Shown here: positions 1 to 8,038 of the stretch, in pieces
Layout: every line of letters starts with the position of its first letter
How positions within the stretch are numbered: position 1 is the stretch's first letter
Origin: CASFRF01 sp031549345
GTDB lineage: Bacteria > Verrucomicrobiota > Lentisphaeria > Victivallales > Victivallaceae
Reading direction: 5' to 3'
DNA length: 64,000 bases
Assembly: GCA_031549345.1 (NCBI GenBank)
Contig: JAVBPY010000003.1
Coordinates: 496,001 to 560,000 of the forward strand
The notes under the pieces: generated by a model
What the model was told of the DNA's origin: nothing
The model's input: only the letters and a program-made list of their open reading frames with translations
Databases searched by the model: none
Program-made: the position numbers and the translations under genes

Positions 1-15
1 AAAAAGTAAAAAAAG

Positions 16-837
16 ATGAAAAACAACTGGAAAAAAACGGTCTATTGTATTATAGTAACGGACTTGCTGCTGTGTGGATTTGTGCAAATCGCACATGCGG
101 CGGATTCGCCGGGTCCGAAACCGGAGAGTTCCGTGGAGATTCGCCTGAAGCCGAAAGATGCGGCGCGGGTACGGGTCATTGCGGATCTTGAACGGGAAAA
201 GGCATCGGCGAAAGATGCGTTGCGGAAGTTGGAAGAGCGTGTGCGGGAAGGCATTGCGCTTGAGCAGATCCGTAAGCGCGAGTTGCTTGAACTGATGAAA
301 AAATATCAGGAACGTGACGATTCGAACCGGCAGTTGCAATTGCTTATGTCCGGGCTGAACGCGGCTTCGCTGCGCAAGGTCGGGATAAGGGAAGAGCAGT
401 TGAGCGAACAGCTGCGCCGGGAACGCGCCTTGGGTGGTACGCTCGCCCTGGAGGCGGTCGCGTTCAGTGAACTGGCGGAGCGCTGTATTGTGGATTGGGA
501 GCAAGGGAAGGCACCTGATCCGCGTTTGGCGCTGGCGTCTGAGAGCCTCAGGAAACTGGGTCGTCGGTTCATAGTCATGACGGCGGATGGGGAGAAGTCG
601 CGGGAACTAGAACGATGCAGAATTCTCGCGGTGAACTCGAAGTTGTCATTTGTCTTGCTGCCGGTGGGGATTCGACAGGGTGCGTTTAACGGCCTCGTCT
701 ACCGCACAGGGAAGGGGACGACGACGCTCAGGATTGTCGGGGTGCGACCCGATGTCGCGGCGGCGGTTGTTGTTTCCGGCAGTATGGACGACCTTGCTCC
801 AGGGATGGAGGTCGCGACGGAAAGTACAAGGGAGTAG
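16..837 (+). CDS. Secreted coiled-coil protein of unknown function upstream of rplV
   Basis: The 273-residue product begins with a basic N-terminus and a hydrophobic stretch ending in AHAADS, read as a cleavable signal peptide (about residues 1-29). Residues about 50-135 are rich in E, K, R and L in heptad-like order and look like a coiled coil. The last 70 residues form alternating hydrophobic strands (around LLPVGIRQGAFNGLVY and LAPGMEV), suggesting a small beta domain. I do not recognise a named family. It is unusual here because the S10 operon normally has rpsS just before rplV. Its stop is 2 bases before a possible TTG start for rplV, so the genes are probably co-transcribed. Only 15 bases precede it, so its own promoter cannot be judged. 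Confidence 0.75.
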   Translation: MKNNWKKTVYCIIVTDLLLCGFVQIAHAADSPGPKPESSVEIRLKPKDAARVRVIADLEREKASAKDALRKLEERVREGIALEQIRKRELLELMKKYQERDDSNRQLQLLMSGLNAASLRKVGIREEQLSEQLRRERALGGTLALEAVAFSELAERCIVDWEQGKAPDPRLALASESLRKLGRRFIVMTADGEKSRELERCRILAVNSKLSFVLLPVGIRQGAFNGLVYRTGKGTTTLRIVGVRPDVAAAVVVSGSMDDLAPGMEVATESTRE

Positions 838-893
838 GATTGATTCCGAAATTGGAATTGATCCGGAAATCAAAGAAAACAAGAGACCGGATT

Positions 894-1229
894 ATGGAAG
901 TTAGAGCTTTGACCAGGAATGTGCGTATATCGCCCGAGAAGGCGCGCCACGTTTCCCGTCTGATTCAGGGCAAGACCGCCACGGAAGCGTTGGCGATTGT
1001 CGATCTGAGCCCGCGCAAAGCCGCCCGTTTGATCGGCGCGACGTTGCGTTCCGCGGTGGCCAATGCCGAACACAATGAGAGTCTGAGCTGCAAAGATCTG
1101 GTGGTGAAAGCCGCCATGGTCAGTCCCGGCCCGATTATCAAGCGTTTTCGTGCGAAAGCCCGTGGTTCCGCCGGCCGGATCCGGAAACGGACCAGCCATC
1201 TGGAAGTCATCTTGACGGCTATTCAATAA
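894..1229 (+). CDS. rplV: 50S ribosomal protein L22
   Basis: L22 lines the peptide exit tunnel and binds 23S rRNA. The 111-residue product shows the family landmarks: ISPEKARHVSRLIQGK near the N-terminus, ANAEHN in the middle, and a basic hook ending GRIRKRTSHLEVIL. I chose the ATG at 894 because it gives the usual length (E. coli L22 is 110 aa). A TTG at 840, well placed after a GGAG, would add 18 residues with no counterpart that I know of in the family. The SD before 894 is weak, so the longer form cannot be excluded. It is the first ribosomal gene visible in the window. Confidence 0.95.
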   Translation: MEVRALTRNVRISPEKARHVSRLIQGKTATEALAIVDLSPRKAARLIGATLRSAVANAEHNESLSCKDLVVKAAMVSPGPIIKRFRAKARGSAGRIRKRTSHLEVILTAIQ

Positions 1230-1242
1230 AGGGGATTGCGCT

Positions 1243-1935
1243 GTGGGACAGAAAGTAAATCCGATTGGATTGCGGACCGCCTTGACGAAGAAGTGGGAAT
1301 CCCGCTGGTTTGCGGGAAAGGCCCTTTTCGGCGAGTGGCTGCATGAAGACCTCAAAATCCGCAAGTACATCAAAGAAGAGTTCGCCGCCGCTGCGATCGC
1401 CCGCATTCAAGTGGAGCGTTTCGCCAGCCGTGTCCGTATCACCATTTGCTCGGCGCGTCCGGGTTTGTTGATCGGCAAGAAGGGTGCGGAATTGGATGCT
1501 CTTCGCCTGAAACTTGCGAAGCTTGCTCCGGGCAAGGAAGTTTTCGTCGAAATCGACGAAATCCGCCGCGCGGAAGCGAATGCGCAGCTTGTTGCCGAGA
1601 ACATCGCGCAGCAGCTGGAGCGCCGGATCGGTTTCCGTCGCGCCATGAAGCGGTCCATCCAGACTGCTATGGACATGGGCGTGGACGGGATTAAGATCAA
1701 CTGTGCCGGACGTCTTGGCGGTGCCGAATTGGCGCGCGAAGAGCAGTACAAGGAAGGCCGTGTGCCGTTGCACACGCTGAAGGCCAACATCGATTACGGG
1801 TTCACCGAAGCGAATACCACCGCCGGAAAGATCGGCGTGAAGGTTTGGATTTGCCACAAAGAGGGTACGGAGGAGCAGGATTATGCCGTTAATGCCAAAA
1901 AGAGTAAAGTACAGAAAGGTTCAACGCGGAAGTAA
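1243..1935 (+). CDS. rpsC: 30S ribosomal protein S3
   Basis: S3 sits at the mRNA entry tunnel of the 30S head. The 230-residue product starts at a GTG (MGQKVNPIGLRTAL) after an AAAGGGG SD. It carries the KH-domain signature RPGLLIGKKGAELD and the C-terminal GRLGGAELAR block. Length is close to E. coli (233 aa). Its last 17 codons overlap the start of rplP in another frame. The C-terminal tail (VNAKKSKVQKGSTRK) is thus shaped by the L16 N-terminal coding sequence. Confidence 0.98.
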   Translation: MGQKVNPIGLRTALTKKWESRWFAGKALFGEWLHEDLKIRKYIKEEFAAAAIARIQVERFASRVRITICSARPGLLIGKKGAELDALRLKLAKLAPGKEVFVEIDEIRRAEANAQLVAENIAQQLERRIGFRRAMKRSIQTAMDMGVDGIKINCAGRLGGAELAREEQYKEGRVPLHTLKANIDYGFTEANTTAGKIGVKVWICHKEGTEEQDYAVNAKKSKVQKGSTRK

Positions 1936-2296
1936 TGCCGGGTTGGCCACCAGCAACAACAAGCTGGACTTTGGCGACTATGCATTGCAGGCGTTGACCC
2001 GCGGGTACGTTACGAATAATCAAATTGAAGCCGCCCGTGTGGCGATTAACCGTCACTTGAAGCGTCGCGGCAAGGTGTGGATCCGGTTGTTTCCGTTCCG
2101 CTCCTTCACGAAGAAGCCGTTGGAAGTTCGTATGGGTAAGGGAAAAGGCGCGGTTGAAGGCTGGGTTGCTCCGGTGAAACCGGGTCGCGTGCTCTTCGAA
2201 GTTTCCGGTTGCACCGAGGTTGTCGCCCGCGAGGCGATGAGCCGTGCGGCGAACAAACTTTGCTTGCGCTGCAAGTTCCTGGCGCGCGAAGAATAG
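1883..2296 (+). CDS. rplP: 50S ribosomal protein L16
   Basis: L16 is needed for A-site tRNA positioning and for 50S maturation. The 137-residue product starts MPLMPKRVKYRKVQRG and contains the conserved RMGKGKGAVEGWVAPVKPG segment and the C-terminal AANKLCLRCKF block. The ATG at 1883 has an SD (GGAGGA) about 10 bases upstream; an internal ATG at 1892 would match the shorter MPKR start of many L16 proteins. Either start lies inside rpsC, giving an overlap of 53 or 44 bases. Confidence 0.97.
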   Translation: MPLMPKRVKYRKVQRGSNAGLATSNNKLDFGDYALQALTRGYVTNNQIEAARVAINRHLKRRGKVWIRLFPFRSFTKKPLEVRMGKGKGAVEGWVAPVKPGRVLFEVSGCTEVVAREAMSRAANKLCLRCKFLAREE

Positions 2297-2308
2297 GAAA
2301 TGGCTATC

Positions 2309-2509
2309 ATGAAGAACAAGCAGATCAAGGAAATGACCGGGGACGAGCTGGAGACCCAGCTCGGAGAACTGCGTCGGGAGAAGCTGAACCTGGCGATTCA
2401 GTCGCGGACCGGTCAGTTGGAAAAGACCGCGCGTGTCCGTGAAGTCCGGCGCACGATTGCGAAGATTTTAACCGAGCAGGCGTCCCGCGCCAACGAGGTG
2501 AAACCATGA
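2309..2509 (+). CDS. rpmC: 50S ribosomal protein L29
   Basis: L29 is a small helical-hairpin protein near the exit tunnel, where trigger factor and SRP dock. From the ATG at 2309 the product is 66 residues (MKNKQIKEMTGDEL) with the family pattern of two long charged helices and QLEKTARVREVRRTIAKI. An ATG at 2300 is in frame, but the AGGA is only 1 base from it and 10 bases from 2309, so 2309 is preferred. It ends in a 4-base ATGA overlap with rpsQ. Confidence 0.93.
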   Translation: MKNKQIKEMTGDELETQLGELRREKLNLAIQSRTGQLEKTARVREVRRTIAKILTEQASRANEVKP

Positions 2510-2784
2510 GTGAAGTGCAAGTTGAACGCGGCGTCCGCAAGGAACGCGTCGGTGTTGTCGTCAGCGATGTGCAGGACAAGACGATTGTCGTGAATGTCGA
2601 CCGGCGCACGCCGCACCCGTTGTACCGCAAGATTGTCAAAGTGCGCAAGAAGTTCACCGCGCACGATGAAGAGAACCAGGCGAAGAAGGGCGATACCGTC
2701 CGCATCGTCGAAACCCGTCCCCTGAGCAAGAATAAGCGTTGGCGTTTGGTCGAGATCATCGCCCGCGCGGCGGCCCAGGAATAA
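2506..2784 (+). CDS. rpsQ: 30S ribosomal protein S17
   Basis: S17 is a primary 16S rRNA-binding protein with an OB fold. The 92-residue product shows KERVGVVVSDVQDKTIVV, the HPLYRKIVKVRKKF loop and the RPLSKNKRWRLVEII end. These are diagnostic, and the length is normal. The ATG overlaps the rpmC stop (ATGA) and has a GAGGTG SD inside rpmC, so translation is probably coupled. Confidence 0.98.
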   Translation: MSEVQVERGVRKERVGVVVSDVQDKTIVVNVDRRTPHPLYRKIVKVRKKFTAHDEENQAKKGDTVRIVETRPLSKNKRWRLVEIIARAAAQE

Positions 2785-2800
2785 GGCAAAGGAGTTAGTC

Positions 2801-3166
2801 ATGATCCAGATGCAAAGCATTTTGCAGGTTGCCGACAACTCCGGCGCGAAGTCGCTGCTTACGATCACCGTTCTCGGCCAGAGCAAGAAATTCGCCGGCG
2901 TCGGCGACATTGTTACCGCCGCGGTGCAGGAAGCGATTCCGGATGGTTCGGTAAAGAAAAAGCAGGTCGTGAAAGCGGTTATCGTTCGCACCAAGGCCAA
3001 GATCCGTCGTCCGGACGGTTCGTATTTGCGCTTTGATGAGAACGCCGCCGTGATCATCGACAAGGACAAGAACCCGGTCGGGACCCGTATTTTCGGCCCG
3101 GTCGCCCGCGAGCTGCGCGAAAAAGATTTCATGAAGATCATTTCGCTGGCCCCGGAGGTGTTGTAA
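2801..3166 (+). CDS. rplN: 50S ribosomal protein L14
   Basis: L14 forms part of the subunit interface and binds RsfS during silencing. The 121-residue product begins MIQMQSILQVADNSGAKS and carries the conserved KAVIVRTK and NPVGTRIFGPVARELR motifs. A strong AAAGGAG SD precedes the ATG. The stop shares one base with the rplX start (TAATG). Confidence 0.98.
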   Translation: MIQMQSILQVADNSGAKSLLTITVLGQSKKFAGVGDIVTAAVQEAIPDGSVKKKQVVKAVIVRTKAKIRRPDGSYLRFDENAAVIIDKDKNPVGTRIFGPVARELREKDFMKIISLAPEVL

Positions 3167-3429
3167 TGAAACGATATCATGTGAAAAAGGGCGATTCGGT
3201 CAAGGTCAACGCCGGAAATTTCAAGGGCGAGAACGCGACCATTATCGCGGTGCTGCCGGCCAAGGACCGTGTAGTGCTCGAATTCACCGACAAAAAAGAT
3301 CGGCAGCTCGGCAAGCGCACACTGAAGAAGAGCAAGACCAACCCCAATGGCGGCATGGTCGAGCGCGCGGTTTCGGTGCACGTGTCGAATGTCAATAAGC
3401 TCGGCGATGCCGGGAAGACGGAGCAGTAA
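3166..3429 (+). CDS. rplX: 50S ribosomal protein L24
   Basis: L24 initiates 50S assembly. The 87-residue product has the KOW motif near its start (KKGDSVKVNAGNFKGENATI), which is family-diagnostic. It then has a basic segment ending in GGMVERAVSVHVSNVN. At 87 residues it is shorter than E. coli L24 (104 aa) but within the bacterial range. It overlaps rplN by one base and has GGAGGTG as SD. Confidence 0.96.
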   Translation: MKRYHVKKGDSVKVNAGNFKGENATIIAVLPAKDRVVLEFTDKKDRQLGKRTLKKSKTNPNGGMVERAVSVHVSNVNKLGDAGKTEQ

Positions 3430-3430
3430 T

Positions 3431-3967
3431 ATGCCGGATATGTGCAAAAAGTACAAGGAGGAAGTCCGTTCCGCCCTGCAGAAAAAGCACGGCATAGCGA
3501 ACGTGATGGACATTCCGAAACTGGAAAAGATCGTGATCAGCAGCGGCATTAAGTCCAGCGCCGAGCGCGATGCGATTCCGGAAGCCCGTAAACACATCGG
3601 CGCGATGACGGGGCAGTTGCCGGTCATCACCAAGGCGCGCAAGAACGTGGCCAGCTTCAAGCTCCGCATCGGCATGCCGGTCGGGGTGATGGTTACGCTG
3701 CGCGGTGCGCGGATGTATGAATTCCTCGATCGTTTCGTGCACAACGCGATGCCGCGTGTGCGTGACTTTCGCGGGATTCCGAAGGACGGTTTCGACGGCG
3801 TGGGGAACTACAACGTCGGCATTCGTGACGTTTCGGTTTTTACCGAAGTGGATCCGGACAAGCTCAAGTATCCTCTCGGCGTGAACATCACCATGGTGAC
3901 GAGCGCCAAGAATGACGAGCAGGCCTACGATCTCCTGAAAATGCTCGAAGTGCCGTTCGCGGAATAA
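3431..3967 (+). CDS. rplE: 50S ribosomal protein L5
   Basis: L5 binds 5S rRNA and contacts P-site tRNA. The ATG at 3431 (MPDMCKKYKEEVRSALQKK) gives 178 residues, matching E. coli (179 aa). It lies one base after the rplX stop and has GGAG upstream. Conserved blocks include QLPVITKARKNVASFKLR, VTLRGARMYEFLDR and LPRVRDFRG-like MPRVRDFRGIPKDGFDG. Longer in-frame extensions into rplX are not credible. Confidence 0.98.
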   Translation: MPDMCKKYKEEVRSALQKKHGIANVMDIPKLEKIVISSGIKSSAERDAIPEARKHIGAMTGQLPVITKARKNVASFKLRIGMPVGVMVTLRGARMYEFLDRFVHNAMPRVRDFRGIPKDGFDGVGNYNVGIRDVSVFTEVDPDKLKYPLGVNITMVTSAKNDEQAYDLLKMLEVPFAE

Positions 3968-3980
3968 GGAAGGAAAGACC

Positions 3981-4166
3981 ATGGCTAAAACCAGTTTGAT
4001 TGTCCGGTCACTCCGCGACAACAAGTTTAAAGTCCGCAACTATACCCGTTGCAGAGCTTGCGGCCGGGCGCGCGCCTACATCCGCAAGTTCCAGCTTTGC
4101 CGTATCTGTTTCCGTGAATTGGCCTCCAAGGGGCAGATTCCCGGCGTCACCAAGGCGAGCTGGTAA
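3981..4166 (+). CDS. rpsN: 30S ribosomal protein S14, zinc-binding type
   Basis: S14 is a 30S head protein. The 61-residue length and two CxxC pairs (CRACG and CRICF) mark the short zinc-ribbon C+ type rather than the 101-residue zinc-free form of E. coli. The C-terminal GQIPGVTKASW is the usual ending. The ATG follows AAGGAAAG closely. Confidence 0.98.
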   Translation: MAKTSLIVRSLRDNKFKVRNYTRCRACGRARAYIRKFQLCRICFRELASKGQIPGVTKASW

Positions 4167-4182
4167 ACAAGGAGTATCGACA

Positions 4183-4578
4183 ATGAGTATGCAAGATCCG
4201 ATTGCCGATATGCTCACCCGCATCCGCAACGCCGGCGCCGCCGGCCTCCCGACCGTGGCGATGCCCGGTTCCAAGGTGAAGGCCGCGATCGCCGGGGTGC
4301 TCAAGAGCGAGGGGTATATCCAGGAATTCAACGTGATCGAAAACGGTCCGAAGTCGGAATTGGTCGTGACCCTGAAGTACAGCGCCGGCAAGCCGGTGAT
4401 CGAAGGCATCGAACGCATCAGCAAGCCCTCCTGCCGTATCCATTGCGGCAGCAAGGAAATTCCGCTGGTGCGCAACGGCCTCGGTACGGTGGTGCTGTCC
4501 ACGCCGAACGGAGTGATGTCCGGCCGGCAGGCGTCCAAGACAAACGTCGGCGGGGAAATCCTCTGCTACGTCTGGTAA
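4183..4578 (+). CDS. rpsH: 30S ribosomal protein S8
   Basis: S8 is a central-domain 16S rRNA-binding protein and, in E. coli, the translational repressor of the spc operon. The ATG at 4183 (MSMQDPIADMLTRIRNA) has an AAGGAG SD and gives 131 residues (E. coli 130). The C-terminal block GLGTVVLSTPNGVMSGRQA matches the conserved STxxG motif. I cannot see whether autoregulation is conserved. Confidence 0.98.
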   Translation: MSMQDPIADMLTRIRNAGAAGLPTVAMPGSKVKAAIAGVLKSEGYIQEFNVIENGPKSELVVTLKYSAGKPVIEGIERISKPSCRIHCGSKEIPLVRNGLGTVVLSTPNGVMSGRQASKTNVGGEILCYVW

Positions 4579-4605
4579 TCTAATTTGAGATAGGGGATAT
4601 AGAAA

Positions 4606-5139
4606 ATGTCTCGTATAGGTAAGAAACCGATTGCCATTCCCGGCGCGGTCAAGGTGTCTTTGGGCGCCGGGACGGTGACGATCGAAGGCAAGGCGAAGCT
4701 GTCGATGCAGCTTCCGCCGCGGGTCTCGGTGGTGCAGGAAGGCGCCGCGCTGCATGTGCGCCGCGACGACGACTCCGCCGAATCCAGCGCGATGCAGGGG
4801 CTCGCCCGCAGTCTGATCAACAACATGGTCATCGGCGTGACGGAAGGCTTCAAGAAGGAGCTTGCGATCGTCGGCGTTGGACTCCGCGCCACGCTGGCGG
4901 GGAACAAGCTTTCGCTGAACCTTGGTTTTTCGCATGTGATCGAGTTCATGGTTCCGGAAGGGATCAAGCTCACGCTTACGGACGCCACCAAGATCCTGAT
5001 CGAAGGAGCCGACAAGCAACTTGTCGGTGAGACCGCCGCGACGATTCGCCGTTTCCGCAAGCCGGAGCCCTACAAAGGCAAGGGCGTGCGTTATGTCAAT
5101 GAGCGTATCATTCTTAAGGAAGGCAAGTCCGCCGGGTAA
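4606..5139 (+). CDS. rplF: 50S ribosomal protein L6
   Basis: L6 lies near the GTPase centre. The 177-residue product starts MSRIGKKPIAIP and has two repeated alpha/beta domains. The C-terminal signature PEPYKGKGVRYVNERI is diagnostic. Length equals E. coli L6. The gap to rpsH is 27 bases. Confidence 0.98.
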   Translation: MSRIGKKPIAIPGAVKVSLGAGTVTIEGKAKLSMQLPPRVSVVQEGAALHVRRDDDSAESSAMQGLARSLINNMVIGVTEGFKKELAIVGVGLRATLAGNKLSLNLGFSHVIEFMVPEGIKLTLTDATKILIEGADKQLVGETAATIRRFRKPEPYKGKGVRYVNERIILKEGKSAG

Positions 5140-5158
5140 GGAAAAGGTAGCATAAATC

Positions 5159-5521
5159 ATGGCTGTACAAGATAAAAACGAACTGCGCGCCCGCCGTCAT
5201 CTGCGGATTCGCAAAAAAGTTTCCGGAACGGCGGCCAAGCCGCGGTTCTGTGTGAGCGTTACCGCGCATCACATCTACTGCCAGTTCATCGACGACGAAG
5301 CGGGCAAGACGCTCGCGGCGGCTTCGACGCTGGCGAAGGATTTCAAGGGCGAAGGACGCACCGCCAACCTCGACGGCGCGGTTGTCCTTGGCAAGCTCGC
5401 GGCGGAAGCGGCGAAGAAGGTCAACATTTCCGAAGTGGTCTTCGACCGTTCCGGATTCCGGTATCACGGGCGCGTGAAGGCGATTGCCGAAGCGGCCCGT
5501 GAAGCGGGACTGAAATTTTAG
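5159..5521 (+). CDS. rplR: 50S ribosomal protein L18
   Basis: L18 binds 5S rRNA with L5. The 120-residue product has the N-terminal RRHLRIRKKVSG, the core PRFCVSVTAHHIYCQFIDD and the C-terminal FDRSGFRYHGRVKAIAEAAR, all conserved. A GGAAAAGG stretch upstream serves as SD. Confidence 0.98.
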   Translation: MAVQDKNELRARRHLRIRKKVSGTAAKPRFCVSVTAHHIYCQFIDDEAGKTLAAASTLAKDFKGEGRTANLDGAVVLGKLAAEAAKKVNISEVVFDRSGFRYHGRVKAIAEAAREAGLKF

Positions 5522-5532
5522 GAGTCAATACA

Positions 5533-6048
5533 ATGGCGAAACGGGAAAATTTCAAGTCGGCGGAACCGGTGCAGAGCGAGTTTGACGAAAGCGTCATCAG
5601 CCTCAACCGCAGCGCGAAGGTCGTCAAAGGCGGCAAAAACTTCAGCTTCGGCGCGTTGGTTGTGATCGGCAATCGCAATGGCCGGGTCGGTTTCGGCTAC
5701 GGCAAGGCGAACGAAGTCGCCGACGCGATCCGCAAGGGCGGCGAAGCGGCGCGCAGGAATCTGATGAACATCCCGATGAACGGGGGCACAATTCCGCACG
5801 AAATCGAAGTCAAGTTCGGTGGCGCGCGCGTTCTTCTGAAGCCTGCGGCTCCGGGTACCGGTTTGATCGCCGGCGGCGCGGTGCGCGCGATTCTGGAGCT
5901 GGCTGGCGTCAAAGACGTGCTGGCGAAGTCGCTCGGCGCGGGGAATGCCGCGAACGTTGCGAAAGCCACCTTCAAGGCGATCGAAAATCTTTCGACCCGC
6001 GATGAAGTTTTGGCGCGTCGCGGCATTACGTCCACCAAGCAGCAATAA
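5533..6048 (+). CDS. rpsE: 30S ribosomal protein S5
   Basis: S5 contributes to decoding accuracy and helicase activity at the mRNA entry site. The 171-residue product carries the double-stranded-RNA-binding block (SFGALVVIGNRNGRVGFGYG) and the C-terminal domain with SLGAGNAANVAKATF. An AGGAG SD precedes the ATG. The next gene is rplO; there is no rpmD (L30) in the usual slot between them. Confidence 0.98.
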   Translation: MAKRENFKSAEPVQSEFDESVISLNRSAKVVKGGKNFSFGALVVIGNRNGRVGFGYGKANEVADAIRKGGEAARRNLMNIPMNGGTIPHEIEVKFGGARVLLKPAAPGTGLIAGGAVRAILELAGVKDVLAKSLGAGNAANVAKATFKAIENLSTRDEVLARRGITSTKQQ

Positions 6049-6063
6049 CAGGGAGTTCGAACC

Positions 6064-6510
6064 ATGAAATTGCATGAAATGAGTCCGAACCCGGGATCGC
6101 GGGTGCGGCGCAAGCGGGTTGGCCGCGGCGATTCCTCCGGCATGGGCAAGACCTGCTGCCGGGGTGAAAAGGGGCAGAAGTCCCGTACCGGCGCGAAGAT
6201 CCGTCCGTTTTTCGAAGGCGGTCAGATTCCGTTGTTCCGGCGTTTGCCGAAGCGCGGCTTCAACAGCCCGGATCATGTGGTCTATTCGTTGATCAACCTG
6301 GATGTCCTGGATGCGAATTTCGCGGCGGGCGATGTGGTTGATACGGATGCGCTGCGTGCCAAGAAACTCCTTGGAAAAACGGAGCGTATGATCAAGGTTT
6401 TGGCGAACGGCGAGCTCACCAAGAGCTTGACGGTCAAGGCGGACAAGTTCTCGGCGGCCGCGGTCGCCAAGATCGAAGCCGCCGGCGGCAAAGCCGAAGT
6501 GAACGAATAA
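6064..6510 (+). CDS. rplO: 50S ribosomal protein L15
   Basis: L15 is a late 50S assembly protein. The 148-residue product opens with MKLHEMSPNPGSRVRRKRVGRG, then the glycine-rich KSRTGAKIRPFFEGGQIPLFRRLPKRGF, both diagnostic. AGGGAG is the SD. It is followed by an 81-base gap before secY that can form a GC-rich hairpin (6529-6535 with 6554-6560). Confidence 0.98.
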   Translation: MKLHEMSPNPGSRVRRKRVGRGDSSGMGKTCCRGEKGQKSRTGAKIRPFFEGGQIPLFRRLPKRGFNSPDHVVYSLINLDVLDANFAAGDVVDTDALRAKKLLGKTERMIKVLANGELTKSLTVKADKFSAAAVAKIEAAGGKAEVNE

Positions 6511-6528
6511 ATCAAATACGTCGGAAAT

Positions 6529-6560
6529 GCCGCGCTACCGGGAACACTCCCGCGCGCGGC
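6529..6560 (+). other. GC-rich hairpin in the rplO-secY spacer
   Basis: The arms GCCGCGC (6529-6535) and GCGCGGC (6554-6560) are perfect inverted repeats, with a GGG/CCC pair possible inside the loop. There is no T-run after it. It could be a processing or attenuation element, or chance in GC-rich DNA. Confidence 0.3.
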
Positions 6561-6591
6561 GCCGGCGACCAATTTAACGGGATAGGAAGAT

Positions 6592-7953
6592 ATGTGGGCG
6601 GCATTTAAAAACATCTGGAAGATCAAAGAACTGCGCAGTCGGCTGCTGTTCACCATGCTGATTATCGTACTGGTGCGCTTTGCCAGCAACATTCCCTGTC
6701 CCGGCGTTGATCCGCAGGCGCTCTCCGCCTTTATCCATCAGCTTAAGGGCTCGAGCGACACTGCGGGCGGACTGATGTCCATGATCGATATTTTCTCCGG
6801 CGGCGCCCTCGCGCAATTCGCCCTCGGCGCCCTCGGTATCATGCCGTACATCACGGCATCCATTATCTTCCAGCTCCTTGTTCCCGTGGTGCCGACCCTC
6901 GAAAAAATGCAGCGTGAAGGCGAAACAGGGCGGCAGAAGATCACCCAGTATACGCGGTATCTGACCATTGTCGTGTGTATTATCCAAGGCGTGATGGTCG
7001 CCTCGGCCATGATCAATCCGGAGCGGCTCGGCCTCTCGGCTCCGCCGATGCCGCTGGTAAACGCGGCGCCGGCGCTTTTCCTGCCGGTCGCGGTGATCGT
7101 CCTTACATGTACGACCATGGTGTTCATGTGGCTCGGTGAACAGATCACCGAACGGGGCATCGGCAACGGCGTTTCTTTGATCATCACCATCGGGATCGTT
7201 TCGCGTTTGCCCGCGGCGGTTGTGGATCTCATCCGCATGGCCTGGAAGGGCTCGACCCCGAGCAACCAGTCGTTCCACATGGTGCACCTTGTGCTGCTTC
7301 TCACGGTTTTCGCGGCGGTTACCGCGGCGACGATCATGCTCACCCAGGGCTATCGCCGGGTTCCGATTCAGATGGTGCGCAAGACCGTCGGCAGCCAGCT
7401 GACCGGAGGGAGCACCTACATGCCGTTGAAGGTCAACTTCGCCAACGTCATGCCGATCATTTTCGCCGGGGCGATTTTGATGTTCATCGTGCCGATCCTC
7501 GGCTGGTTCAAGCTCTACAGTTTGATGGCCACGTTCCAGCACGACGGGCTTGGGTACAATGTCGCTTACGGCGCGCTGATTCTCGCGTTCTGTTTCTTCT
7601 GGGTGGCGAACCAGTTCAACCCGATTCAGATCTCCGAGAACCTCAAGAAGGAAGGCGCGTACATTCCGGGTATCAGCCCCGGTAAGGCGACGGCGGACTT
7701 TCTCGACATCACCATGACGCGGGTAACGCTTGGCGGCGCGATTTTCCTGACCGCGCTGGCGTTGTTCCCGAGCTTCCTTTACGCCAACTTCGGCATCCCC
7801 TTCATGGTTACGCAGTTCTTCGGCGGCACGAGCTTGCTGATTATGGTCGGGGTGGTCCTCGACACGATGCGCCAGCTGGAATCCCACCTGACTATGAAAA
7901 ACTACGACGGATTCCTTAAGAGCGGGCGGATTCGCGGACGCTCGGGGAACTGA
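6592..7953 (+). CDS. secY: Preprotein translocase subunit SecY
   Basis: SecY is the channel of the Sec translocon and, with SecE and SecG, moves unfolded proteins through or into the inner membrane. The 453-residue product has about ten hydrophobic segments. It shows the family motifs SGGALAQFALGALGIMPYITASIIFQLL, LGEQITERGIGNGVSLII and QGYRRVPIQ, and a C-terminus that normally contacts SecA and the ribosome. GATAGGAAG gives the SD. It closes the ribosomal operon; map, infA, rpmJ and rpsM do not follow. A hairpin terminator lies just downstream. Confidence 0.98.
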   Translation: MWAAFKNIWKIKELRSRLLFTMLIIVLVRFASNIPCPGVDPQALSAFIHQLKGSSDTAGGLMSMIDIFSGGALAQFALGALGIMPYITASIIFQLLVPVVPTLEKMQREGETGRQKITQYTRYLTIVVCIIQGVMVASAMINPERLGLSAPPMPLVNAAPALFLPVAVIVLTCTTMVFMWLGEQITERGIGNGVSLIITIGIVSRLPAAVVDLIRMAWKGSTPSNQSFHMVHLVLLLTVFAAVTAATIMLTQGYRRVPIQMVRKTVGSQLTGGSTYMPLKVNFANVMPIIFAGAILMFIVPILGWFKLYSLMATFQHDGLGYNVAYGALILAFCFFWVANQFNPIQISENLKKEGAYIPGISPGKATADFLDITMTRVTLGGAIFLTALALFPSFLYANFGIPFMVTQFFGGTSLLIMVGVVLDTMRQLESHLTMKNYDGFLKSGRIRGRSGN

Positions 7954-7976
7954 CGCAGGTCGATTTTCCGGAGCCG

Positions 7977-8019
7977 GGACACAAGGGGCGCGGAGCTCTT
8001 TGTGTCCTTTCCCATTTTT
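7977..8019 (+). terminator. Rho-independent terminator after secY
   Basis: The arms GGACACAA (7977-7984) and TTGTGTCC (8000-8007) pair perfectly and are followed by a T-rich tail (TTTCCCATTTTT). It separates the ribosomal/secY operon from cmk. The tail is broken by CCC, so read-through is possible. Confidence 0.7.
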
Positions 8020-8038
8020 GAAGAGAAAGAATGGAAGC

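Noticed and set aside
840..893. N-terminal extension of L22 from a TTG start
   Set aside because: The SD fit is good, but the added 18 residues have no counterpart in the L22 family; the ATG at 894 gives the normal length.
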